From NCBI GenBank assembly GCA_020091685.1, contig CM034601.1:11828472-11892471 (forward strand): a stretch of DNA of 64,000 nucleotides, in the 5' to 3' direction. This document shows, piece after piece, positions 38,540-49,273 of the stretch. Source of the stretch: Lutjanus erythropterus (lineage: Eukaryota; Chordata; Actinopteri; Lutjaniformes; Lutjanidae). The stretch's first letter is position 1. Each line of letters begins with the position of its first letter. The notes below the pieces were generated by a model that was given only the letters and a program-made list of their open reading frames with translations, did not search any database and was not told where the DNA came from. The position numbers and the translations under genes are program-made.

Positions 38540-39159
38540 ATGAATAGAAACCTTTTGTGGCATCAGCAGCGTGCCTTACACCAATGTCCTACCAAGATTT
38601 TAGATCGTGAAAGCCCCGATCCAGCCACTGCAGCCATATATCAGCTCTTAACGGGAACAAACACTTCTGTCCAACGTAAATACAGCCATCTCCGTCACCA
38701 CAGCTAAATCAACCAAGGCGCATGGATGGCACAGATCGGTTGGCTAAAATACCAGGTTGGAACATCCATATGGTCATGATGAACAATCCCAAGGGCTCTC
38801 AAATGACCACCCTGAGGAAGAAACTGGCACAAACCAGTTGGAAAATGGTGCACTGGACCAGTTGTGGCAATGCTTTGCCTGCCGCAATCACACATTCCTC
38901 CCACTCTGTCAGTGAAGTGGGTTCAAATCTGTTTAAGGAGAACTCGTCTCTTGCTGTTGGAAGAGTTTCGGTCCAAAAATAACTATCTGCCATTTGGTAC
39001 AAATTACATCTTCTCTTAAAAATTACCAGGGGTGATTTTTGAATAAAGGAGAGGAGCTAACAGCCTCTGATGGCACTTCTAAAATTCACAAGATGTTCAT
39101 TGAAGCACTTAAAACGAAAATCTTTTCCAAAATGAATTAATACCATTTTAGAGGGTAAT
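38540..39159. other. no gene confirmed
   Basis: A plus-strand frame at 38722..38982 (86 codons) has a fairly balanced composition but no family I recognise and no splice context. It could be a transposon fragment. Not called as a gene. Confidence 0.45.
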
Positions 39160-39680
39160 TTGGTCTCGTTCCTGCCGTGATTTCTCCCCTTCCTTCCCCT
39201 TAAAAAAAGTCAAAAACCATCTAAAGTTGAACAACACAAATGTTTCTTTTTTGCAACTTTTGAAAGGAGAATGAACAGAGCAGAATGGCACGCATGCCCC
39301 CGAACCACCCTGAAGTACAAGTCATCAGCAGAGCATCTGTCATGCCTGAGCATTTGAAGCTTCCTCCCCCTCAGCTCCATCCAGTTAACCACAGGCTGTT
39401 GGAAGGTCCTGTCAGCAATCAGTCTCTCAGTAATTACTACTGTAGCTCCCTGCTCTGACCCGGGCTTCAGCTAAAGAGCCAGGGGCCACGTTCCCTTTCA
39501 TAACGCTGCCTCCTCGCCTTGCTCCGGGGCATGCTGCTCTTTCGTGAAAAGGATGATGTTTTGAAGTAATCTTTCTGCCTTTTTTTTTTCCCCCTTTGGT
39601 TGCTGTGAGCAACAGGAAAGGTTGAACAAAGAAAAAGGGCGGGTGACATCTGACAAAGGTTCAGAGCAAAGTTTTGTCAA
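39160..39680. promoter_or_regulatory. candidate conserved noncoding block
   Basis: Relatively G+C-balanced, repeat-poor intronic sequence with overlapping minus-strand frames in three registers (39427..39680), which argues against coding. Listed only as a possible regulatory block. Confidence 0.2.
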
Positions 39681-41116
39681 GTCAAGAATGTCAGAAGAGC
39701 GTTACTCGTCGAGCATGAAAAATCTGCTGGCATTTGTCTTGGTGCTGCTGGAGAGATATTGACAGATCATGCCGTCCTCTGCTCGCAGTTTTTAGCTTTT
39801 TGCTCACTTGTTGATTCTTTCGTATGCATTGATGTGTCGTCCATGTTATGATGTTGTTGTCCTTCAGCCCCAGAAAGGAAGGTCATTTCAATAAGTTGTA
39901 TATTTGTATATAGATGAATAGAATAGGTTAGAATAAATCGTAAATGTTCACTGTCGTGGAAATTTGTCTTTGGCTCATCAAACACAAGAAACAAGAGAGA
40001 AGACCAGGGCTTAAATGCTCAAACTAGCTGACGACAGGATGAGGACTATCTAACAGGATGCTTCTTGCCTTCTTCTTTGTCCCCTTTATTGTTCAGTCTC
40101 CAATTCAGATAACTGTACCAAGAAGGAAGATGAAAGGTTAAAACACTTTCCGCAATTGTTTTGTAAACAAGCTCTGAAATCTGCTGACTGACGCCAAGGC
40201 CACATCGTTTCCTGAGAAGACAAAGTCGCTGTGAGCATCTCTTAGAAATGCGTTTTCAGAGAATCTCAGTGATAAACTCAAACTTGAACTTGATTTGAGT
40301 TTACAGCTTTGAGGGTTTTGGTAAATTAATGCTGACATAAAAGTGTATTTCATTGGATTTGTTGACTTTGTTTATGCATCGTTGTGGAACAACTTCGTTT
40401 AGATAGCTCACTTTTTTCATAGTACGTGGTTGTTTTGAACAGGTTAGTTGCTTGGCCTCTGGCTTTGCTGCTTGAAGCTTTCTTGAGAGCAGCTCATCCA
40501 AACAATAAGTGATAGAGTATGTGCTTGTAATAAATTTAAATGCATACATAAACAGCCTTATCAGTTGGTGATGCCCAGGACACAATTAGCTATTGGCATT
40601 TCAAGCAAAAATAGTACTCAACTTAACTTTGTTTTCGTTCAGATGAGGTAGATTCTTGCAAATGTGTACGCTTAGCTATTTTCATGAAACCGTCTGTAGT
40701 CTACAAACACAGAAAAGACATGTAAGACTTGAAAAGAGGCAGTGGGACTGATCCGAGAAGAGGCTACGACAGCCTCTGAGTGTGGCCATCTGGAACAGGT
40801 ATAAACACTTTTTCCTTTCGACGTGGTGGATAACGTGTCATATGACCGAGTTCGCTTCAACCATTCAGAAGTCTTTAGTCAGACTGAGCCAGGAAGCAGT
40901 ACTATTAATCTATTTATATGTTAACAGGGCAACTGCTCATGTTTCTAAAGGGCACCTCTTATTTTCAGTTTATGATATCATGACAAAGAAACTGTCCTTC
41001 AGCTGGATCCTGAGAGTTAAAGAACTGGTTTGCTTGTCACACACTTCAGCAGAGGTGTTGATAATTGCTGCTGTCAGAGTCCTGAGGCGACAGCAACAAC
41101 TTGTTGTATGTTTCAC
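39681..41116. other. no gene seen
   Basis: Intronic sequence with no repeat family or exon recognised. Confidence 0.5.
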
Positions 41117-41129
41117 AGGTCAAAGGTCA
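41117..41129 (+). promoter_or_regulatory. second perfect DR1 nuclear-receptor motif
   Basis: AGGTCA, A, AGGTCA, identical to the motif at 6375..6387. The surrounding bases ('ttcacaggtcaaaggtcatt') resemble 44016..44035 in a fish tandem-unit repeat, but the wider context does not match clearly, so its origin is open. Confidence 0.45.
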
Positions 41130-41543
41130 TTACCCTTTTACTAATAGTGCTTAAGCTGGAGCAGCCACTTGAGGTCATTTTCACTTGTAGCAGTCAACTA
41201 CTCTTCAGCTTTGTAGAGCCGAGTGTCACTTAACTGTTCTCACCTGCCAAGTATCTGCACTGTTTGGGTTTGTCCAACCTGCCAGCTCTTTTTTTTTTTT
41301 TTTAATTTAAAGACAATGGGCTGCAGCCATGACACAAACAGAAAACAGACACTGTGGAAAGGACGAACCGCAGCAGCTGAGAGAGGAGTGGAGTGGGAGT
41401 GAAGAGTGGGTAGCTTTTTGAAGGAGTGAAAATGATGAAGACTGTTTCCCTTTTTTGACATGACTAATTAAAAGGATGTAGATGCTTTCTTTGTATCTGA
41501 GCAGTAGATAAATCCGGCTAATATAGATCAGAAAAACAACTAT
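41130..41543. other. no gene; poly(T) run
   Basis: A T run of about 15 at 41289..41303. Minus-strand frames at 41240..41552 have no domain. Confidence 0.5.
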
Positions 41544-41583
41544 CAACACCAAATGTCACATTTACATGTGGCATTTGGTGTTG
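41544..41583. repeat. short near-perfect hairpin
   Basis: 'caacaccaaatgtcaca' and 'tgtggcatttggtgttg' pair over 17 positions with one mismatch (a G-U pair in RNA), around a 6-base loop 'tttaca'. Too short for a normal microRNA precursor. It may be the centre of a decayed foldback element. Confidence 0.7.
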
Positions 41584-41712
41584 CGCTAGTTTGTGAGCAA
41601 AGAATAACAACTCAACGAGTTTCACTGTTAGCGAATGATTCTCATCAGTAATATGTCAGAAAATTCATCTTAGTGTCAACTTTGCTGATGGACTGGTTTG
41701 CAGTGTTTTTAC

Positions 41713-42465
41713 TAGGCCTGTCCCACATTAAGATTTTTTTCAGATTTGGCTGTATATTCAATTATTTGTTACTTATTATTCGTTGTTCGTTAAACATCAG
41801 ATTTTCACAGTCAGAGAAAGTAAAACTGTGCGTCGTCCTGTAGTTCAGTTAATGAGCTCGCTGCAGAGCATTTCTGCCCGCGCTGCAGCCACTGTCTGTC
41901 ACCTGCCCACACGCTCCACGCTCCCTCACCCCGTGAATTAGGGATTTATTTTAACCAAACCAGAGCTGGCGATCGTTGGAACAGTGGAAGGATTAACCGA
42001 AATGTTTTTGGTGTGTTTCTTTCGCATCTGTTGGGTTTGAATGAAGTTGACAATGAAGATGAAATTACAGCTTTGCAAAGGAAGGTCTCACTGTTGTGAT
42101 CTTTTCCGTAACATTTTCAAACATTACAGAAAAAAAACAAGCACAAGCAAACAAGAAATCACCTACCCTGCACCTACAGTACGCTCTGGTGATGTGTCGC
42201 CTCTTTCCCCCACTTTAGTCAGTTAGTTTTGTGGTTTGTGGTGATTTAGAGACTATAATGTTTGCAGCCTGCCATGGTGTTGCTTTGCTCTGCGTACAAT
42301 GATGCAGCTAAAAAATGAGAATAGAAACCTGTTTACCAACCACTCGTTTCACCATCTCTCACCAGTTAGTCACCGGCACATTTTTAAAAGTGCGTCAGCT
42401 AAACGTTTTTAAGCTCTGATTTGTTTTATCCTGTTTATTATAATTCAGGGTGCAGCCCTAATTTT
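41713..42465. mobile_element. possible hAT-like element
   Basis: The left edge 'actaggcctgtcccacatta' and the right edge, reverse-complemented, 'aattagggctgcaccctgaa' resemble the 'tagggctgtcccg' ends of fish hAT-type elements. The body is a mixture of AT-rich text and a G+C-rich centre near 41860..41930. No transposase frame is visible. Weak call. Confidence 0.35.
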
Positions 42466-43632
42466 TACCCACACACATCCATCAATGTATTGATGTGAAG
42501 GCTTTGTTTGTGGAGTTTCTGGTACGTGTTTGAGAATTCAACTTAAATGTTGTTTGATGATCACAGAAACAATGAGATGTTGGGAACAATCGAGAAAAAA
42601 GTCAAAGTAAAGTCAAAAAGTAGTAGTTTTGGTCAGTGAGCAGTCCTCATCAGCGCATCCCCGCAGGGAGGAAAATTGAACAGCGGCTCACAATGTGGAC
42701 AAGTTTATGGAATGACACTCACCCTCGGTTAAGGGAGGTGTGGCGAACGGTAAACACTGTGGACTTGTAATGACAGCGTAGCGCTTTTCTAAAAATGAGC
42801 TGTCTCTATTTGCGCCTTTGCGAGTCCTTCGCTCCAGCTTTGACTTTTCTTAGAAGTGGTTTTGAGAGCTCAGCTCAGTGGAAGTCGGACACAGTCAAAT
42901 GCTTCCTCTTTCTTGTATAGCTGTTTTTATCTCGGTGTAGATGAGGGCAGAGATTGAGGATTTTAACGTTTTGTAGACTAACAGGAAGTCATTATGACAT
43001 GCAGTACACACACAGACTGCACATATTTGGTCTTGTGGTTAATGGTTAGGGGCAGCGTTTGAGGACGAGAGAAAGACAAACAAAAAACAAAGTGTATTTT
43101 TACTACTTTTTAAGAAAATGCACTGTAATGTGATGTAGCTGCAGTGGCAGTGAGTCACCCGTCAGACTGAGGAGGACTCTCTCCTAAGCAGCTCCTGGCC
43201 TCATCTTTTCTGACAAAAGCAGAGCTCCTCTTCTTCAGAGAAATCCCCCTGCTCTCCCCCAGGGGACTGTGTGACACTTGTCAAAACACTGCTACATGGG
43301 CAGAGGACACACATTTGTTAGATGGAGCTTGACACACTATATCGAGACCCAAACATGAATACACACTCACACTTCCAGGCTCGCGGCATTGAAATTTTAG
43401 GTACCACATGCTCGGACAGGGGAATGTCTGTATTCAGAGTCCTTGTTTCATTTGAATATTTTGTCATTTAGTCTAAAAATCAGTCCGGTCATCAGGTGAT
43501 TTAATTGAGGACGCCAGTAATTACAACAAGTGTTTGTTTATGATGTGTGTTTTTTCTCTTTCACTCGCCACACCGGATCATGAGAGGAGAGAGCTGCAGT
43601 GATAATAGCAACTGTGCTGTCGCCAGGTGTGG
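42466..43632. other. no gene seen
   Basis: Intronic sequence with no exon recognised. Confidence 0.5.
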
Positions 43633-44145
43633 CTGGAGGCATTATGTTTTCGGGTTGTCCATGCACACCTACGTCCCGTTTTTGTGACCTCGATATCTAA
43701 AAAAACGGCTTGAGGGAACTTCCTCAAACTTGGCACAAACATCCATTTGGACCCAAGAATAGACTATTCTTGTGAATGTGACATCTCAGAAATTTTGTCA
43801 GGGAATTGCTTCAAATTAGGCACAAATGACCACTTGGACTCATAGATGAAGTGGTTAGATGTTGGTGGTTGAACATCAGAGTTTAAGATCACTGTGACCT
43901 GACGATTGTCCCATTTTGGTGAAAGTGATATCTCAATAACGCCTTGAGGAAATGTGTTCAGATTTGGCACAAATGACCACTTTCACTCAAGGATGAAATG
44001 AATAGAAGTTGGAGTTCACAGGTCAAAAGTCACTGTGGCCTCACAAAACACATTTATGGCCACAACGTAAGAACTCATAGGCTAATTATGACAAAATTAC
44101 ACACAAATGTGTGATATGATAAAATGACAAGGTGACGACATTTAA
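43633..44145 (+). repeat. fish repeat with three tandem internal units
   Basis: Starts 'ggaggcattatgttttcggg' then 'ttgtcc'. Three units follow at about 43690, 43780 and 43927, each with 'gayatct...', a 'ttgaggga / tcaggga / ttgagga' block, 'ttggcacaaa', 'gaccacttggactca' and 'aggatgaa' in order. The units are 90..150 bases and diverged. The family is common in teleosts; its class is not clear to me. Confidence 0.75.
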
Positions 44146-44162
44146 CACCCAAAACGTCAAAG

Positions 44163-44380
44163 AAAGCATGTTTCTCACTGGAAATTACTCACTAGAATCA
44201 GACATGTAGTGTGAGTGCTTTCATTTAGTCAAAAATACAATTAATACCTTTTATTAAATTCCTTCAAAGTCTTCACTACATCCACTATATGAGTCTGGAC
44301 AGACTTGGATGTAAACTGTAACTTGACTGGTTGGTGGAGACATACAACACAAAGCATTAATTCTATCGTTTGACTGTTTT
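44163..44380. repeat. dispersed repeat, copy 2 (see 6366..6650)
   Basis: Aligns with 6458..6650 along its length. It contains a short internal duplication around 'gtctggacagacttggatg' that the other copy lacks. It directly follows the three-unit repeat, as copy 1 follows a fragment of the same repeat. Confidence 0.75.
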
Positions 44381-46076
44381 ATACGACCACTGACAGCTGA
44401 CTTCTCACTCTTATTAACTGGTCATTAGGGGCTGCTAGTGATCAATAACTGCTTCAGTTTGAAATCTTGTTTCAGTTAGGGGCAACACATGTTAATGTTG
44501 GTGGAACTTTGCAGATCTCTGCTGGTTGCATCTGGCAGTTGTGTTGGTTTTGCGGTAGGTGCTTCACCATCTGTTGCCTGGAGGGGTTCTGCACTCTCCT
44601 GAGTGCACTCCTTGAGACTGAATCTCTTTCCGTGTGGTGATTGCTTGTTTTTTTCAATCTGAAAATTAGTCCTATCGTTAAGAAATCTATGTGGAGATTC
44701 CAGTGGTTGTAGTGAGTATTTGTTTATGATGTGTGTTGATATGTTTCTTCTTTGTTGCACATCACACTAAATTGTGACAGGAGAGCTTTTGGATCTTTTG
44801 AAAATAACCACAATCATAGCAAGTAGCCTTGTTGTACTTTTTTTTTCTTTCAGATCTGAAAGAAAAGATTTTTCTGCCAGTTAAATTGCAGTTTCCATGA
44901 GCTTTACCTATTGTTGGGCCTTTAATGTTGTGTGTATAAGATACGCGCTTTTATCTGCACAACCATGCTTCATAATACGTCTCCATATCAGATCAAAAGT
45001 ATATTTAATGAGCTTTGATTCAAATATTAATGAGGGAACAGTTATAGATGATGCAATATAGGACACGGCTGAACCAAATGTTTTTTGTGGTTTTATTAAA
45101 TCTCAACATTTCTGTTGCAAAAGCCTTAAAAATGGGTTAAAAATTGTTCAGTACAGAATCCATTCTAGAACTGTGACGTATGAAAAATGTCTGCTGTTAT
45201 CTTCAGAGATACATCTCAAACTCAACTTTTTAAAAAAAACATTATTTAGCTCACAGTTTACAGCTGTGACTTACAGCTGTGACTTACACTTATTGCAACA
45301 GTTAATAGAGAACGTATAAAACCTTACACTAAAGGAACTAAAGGAAAAGGCACTAAACGAAAAGCAGCACTCATTTATTTCCTTTTACTTTTACTTTTTA
45401 GGCATTTCCCCATAAACTTCTGGTATTTGAGTTACTGACATGGCTGTATAATAGCATCCAGACTGATACCAAATTAGTTACTGGTTGATTCATGTTGCTT
45501 TATTGCATATTTCAGGGTTTTGGTAAAAAGACGATGACTAGATGAAGGTCAGAGCAGATGTCATGGTTTCACAACTTTCAACCCAGTCAGCAGTGTTTTC
45601 ATAAGTGAAGAAAGTTCTCTGGAGGCTTAAGGCTAATCTCGATGTTATCTAAGCAGAAGCTGTTGTTTTTTGAACAACAAGTGATATCAGGAGAACAAGA
45701 CACTCTCAATGCACCATGGGAGGAAGGAAGTGGTATTGACACCCGGGGTTGCCAAAAAAGATAATGGCTTGGCAGGTGTGAAACTCGCTCTATATTTTAA
45801 TTGTTATGTGTATAAAGATTGTGTTTACTGCTTGTGTTTGAAGGTGCAATCAAGTCTGCATGCAGTATGAGTACACAACTGTATCCGTAACACTCTGACC
45901 GGGTGCAGGAGAGGTGTTGGCTGCAGCACCGGGGCACGTCGTGTTTGACGGTCTGTAAAGCACATACAGCGCTCATGCATCTTTGGCTGAACTGAAATTA
46001 TAACTAAACTTAATGATAAGAAAATAAAACTAGATTTATTATCAATAAATTCAGTGTGTAAGCAATAATACAAGAC
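44381..46076. other. no gene; small tandem duplication
   Basis: 'ttacagctgtgac' occurs twice in tandem at about 45258..45285. Otherwise unremarkable. Confidence 0.5.
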
Positions 46077-46307
46077 TGACTCCAAAAAAGTATAAACGTA
46101 TAAAAAGTAAATGAAAACAGATTGTAATGATTTGCAAACACTTTTTAATCTGTATTCAATTGAATTCAGCACAAAGACAAGATATTTAATATTCAACTGA
46201 TTAACTTAAGTGATTTTGTAAATATGCACACAATCTGAAATTGATTGCACTCTGTTTTTATTTTAGTATTTCAGTGTCACAACTTTTTTGGAATCAGGGT
46301 TGTACAT
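46077..46307. mobile_element. short non-autonomous derivative of the Tc1-type element
   Basis: The left end 'tgactccaaaaaagtataaa' and the right end, reverse-complemented, 'accctgattccaaaaaagtt' are inverted repeats of the same sequence as the ends of 37385..38539. The subterminal 'atgatttgcaaacacttttt' followed by 'ctgtattcaattgaa' is also shared. At about 230 bases it has no transposase body, so it is a MITE derived from or mobilised by that family. Confidence 0.85.
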
Positions 46308-46552
46308 TGCAAAAATTCCTAAACTAAAACAATAACTACATAGCATTGTTTTCTTCTGCCTAGTCATTTTTGTTTCTTTTCTTTTTTTTTTTTTTTTACA
46401 TCAGAACTCCTTTTGAAGCTATTATCAGCAGATAATCAGTTGTTTCACCACCATAGCATGACTCTTAATTTTCTTCAATCTTCAGTCTTTTTTTTTTTTC
46501 CCGGTGAAATGCAGGTGAACATATATTTTAGGGGTTGACCTATTATCAGACT
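46308..46552. other. poly(T) runs, nothing else seen
   Basis: T runs at about 46382..46397 and 46488..46499. Confidence 0.6.
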
Positions 46553-46721
46553 GGGCCCCGTTTCCCGGAGCCTTCGTAGCGCTACGTGCGTCGTAAGTTG
46601 TATTTTAAGGTCTCCCTTAAGGTTGTCCCGACTCTGGGAAACAGCCCGTAACCTTAAGGGAGACCTTAAAATACAACCTACGATGCACGTAGCGCTACGA
46701 AGGCTCTGGGAAACGGGGCCC
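46553..46721. mobile_element. 169-base palindromic element (MITE)
   Basis: Arms of about 75 bases are almost perfect reverse complements. Left: 'gggccccgtttcccggagcc', 'ttcgtagcgctacgtgc', 'ttttaaggtctccctta'. The right arm mirrors this to 'gggaaacggggccc'. CTG occurs at both edges and may be a 3-base target duplication. Each arm carries its own inner palindrome 'tagcgcta'. High arm identity suggests recent movement or conversion. The minus-strand frame 46475..46750 merely crosses it. Confidence 0.9.
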
Positions 46722-47558
46722 TGGCTGATTATAAGATCCATATTCAGCAATTTATGATGTTTGGAATCTGTATTGGTTTTTTTTAAATCTGATTGCAGAT
46801 AAATAACTTTGGCTCTGATGCTGCTATTTTGAGTTTGTGGTGTGAGAAAAAATTGATAGACTTGAGTATCATGATACTATGTTTTGTTATACTGTATCAG
46901 TTCTCAAAAGCAGTGTATCGTGATATCGTGGAACGTGCAAAGATTTGCTGTACCTAGCTTGCAAATTGCTGTTTTGTCTTACTAATGGTCTAATCTTTTG
47001 CACATTTTGTGTCGAATAGATAAAGTTGAAAACAATAAAAACAACCAAGCTGACATTCACAACAGATGAAAATCATAGTGAATGGGTTTAGCAATGGAAA
47101 ATGCCAGTGGATATCAGTAATCAAGTAAGTCATCTGTAGAAAGTGCAGTAGTTTTTACAGAAAGTAAGCCAAGGAAAAGTCATGGAGGGGTGTTATGAAA
47201 CAGCAGCTGACTGATGGAAAACACAGCGAGCCTGCTGAATATTATTTTCATCTTATTGCTCGCTCTTGCCGAGGTAATATCGCAATGAAATTAGGACATC
47301 GGAAAATTTCCTCGGGCTATTGACAAGCTCTGTGAACCATTCTCAAGTGTTTTTAAACAACTTGTATGTTAAGTTTAGAGTCCAAAGCAGCTGCGTCCAG
47401 ATGTGCAGATGTTACAGCTGGATGTCTGTCAAAGTGGAGATAGCCTTTATTGTGTTAACTCATCAACGTGCCAACAGAGCAGATATTACAGCTTCTAGTC
47501 CTCTGTCGGACTTTCACATGTATTAATGGTTAAGTAATCATGTGTACAAATACAAGCA

Positions 47559-47564
<6 letters not shown>
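46722..47564. other. no gene seen
   Basis: Intronic sequence with a fragment rich in 'tatcrtgatat' words near 46868..46930, possibly old transposon DNA. Confidence 0.45.

Positions 47565-47602
<38 letters not shown>
47565..47602. repeat. (GT)n microsatellite
   Basis: About 38 bases of TG repeat. Complementary to the CA array at 47731..47790. Confidence 0.97.
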
Positions 47603-47604
<2 letters not shown>

Positions 47605-47730
47605 AGCAGCTGCTATAGCTCATTAACTTCTGCTAGAAACAGCTGTGAAACTCCATGGCAACCAGATGCAAACAGCTACAGGAATGCACAGAGTAGATGT
47701 TACAGTTTCTATCTCTCTAATTCTCACATA

Positions 47731-47757
47731 CACGCGCGCACACAGACACACACACAC

Positions 47758-47790
<33 letters not shown>
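47731..47790. repeat. (CA)n microsatellite with CG interruptions
   Basis: About 60 bases of CA repeat interrupted by 'cgcgcg' and 'aga'. Further short CA runs occur at 47879..47920. Confidence 0.95.
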
Positions 47791-47793
<3 letters not shown>

Positions 47794-47920
47794 CCAACCC
47801 CTGTGAATGGACAGCCCAGTTGGATGGTGGAGAGCTTTGCATGTCGACACATACCAGCCGGGAAATGAGTGCAAATAAATACACACACACACTCATGCAC
47901 ACAAACACACACACACGAGC

Positions 47921-48879
47921 CAACACAGCCTCCAGCAGTTGTATTAAACTGTCAGTATCGCTCCTGTTGCTCACCTACCAGGTGCTCAAATATAAAAAAA
48001 CAGAAAACAAAAGCGTTGTTTACACTCACTGTTAAGAGGGTGAAGGGAATATAGATGGATTAGGAAGTGTGAATGTCGAATAGATTGCAGGAGGGCATAG
48101 GCTGACAGAGTACAGGTGTACAGTTTTTACACCAAAATTAGCAGTTTTTTTAAACAGGTAAATGAGTAACAAAAAATAAATAGATAAGTAACTCTTTTCC
48201 CATTGTTGGATGAGTTTTCCTTACTGTTTTTTTTTTCTAGCAGCAAGAGAGACGTTTTTAAAAGTGTCTTCGTTCAACTCTTATTACTTTAGTAGCTTCT
48301 AACTGAATCTCTCTGGTCTTGGTTTTTCTCTCTTTAGTTTCTCCCCTGCATTCCTGTTTGTACTTTCAGGTACCTGCTTTATTTTACTGTTTCATGTTCA
48401 GCTGATAGGAGTCGTGTTAAGTTACTGCTGCTGAAAACCAAACATTTCCTGGTTTTGCTGCTTTAATGGGTGGCTTTTATCGTGTAGAATTAATAGGAAA
48501 TGTCTTTATCCACTGTTTTACAGCTGCTTGACTGAAGTAGTAAAGGAAATCAGTTAATACTCACCTTGAAGCAGGTGCCAACTCCACTGTGCTGGGCAGA
48601 CACCCCGAGTTAAGCTGAGTCAAGCCAAGCAGCATGTGTATGAAAAAGGAGCAAAAAGCAGCAAAAGTTACAGATGGAGGTGACAAACCTTCATTGCCTC
48701 CCACAAAAAGGGGTGAAAATTAGTGTGTTCATCTGGACGTCATGTTTCTATCACTGCCAGTTCGAGCTAAAGCGATAAATACCCGTGACCACTGCACTGA
48801 AGACAAAAGCCAGATATTAGTGGGTTTTTGTCCAGTGTTAAAGTGGCTATAGAAATAATTGGTGGGAATGATAGATGAA
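47921..48879. other. no gene seen
   Basis: Intronic AT-rich sequence; nothing recognised. Confidence 0.5.
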
Positions 48880-49075
48880 AGGAGAAGAGGGATGGTGAGG
48901 AGCAATACAATGAGTGATAGAGAGGTGAATGGATGGATGGGAAATTAAAGAATGAGGGGATGGAGTGATGGGTGCATTTTTAAAATGATGGGTGGAGGAC
49001 CGAAAAGTGCGTAGACGGAAGAACGGATGATGGTGATTAAATGTATGACAGGTGAAGGAAATGATGAATGGATGG
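48880..49075. repeat. decayed GGAT/GATG tetranucleotide array
   Basis: Recurrent 'gatgg', 'ggatgg' and 'gaatg' words over about 195 bases with many substitutions. Confidence 0.6.
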
Positions 49076-49273
49076 CAAATACCAGATTTTATGTGACAGT
49101 GATATCCAGTGATTGATTTTACTATCATTTGTTAGAACTGGTGACAGAGTGTTTTAATATAAGATGCCGTCATAGTGACAAAAACTCAACAAGCATTAAA
49201 CTTGTAATTCATCCTCCTTTGAAGAACAAAGTCTAGTTGTTTTTGTGTGATTTTAATGCTTGTCATCAACTTG

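Noticed and set aside
38722-38982. 86-codon frame with balanced composition
   Set aside because: No recognisable family or splice sites; an overlapping minus-strand frame is equally open.
41544-41583. microRNA precursor
   Set aside because: The stem is only 17 pairs; precursors need a longer stem.
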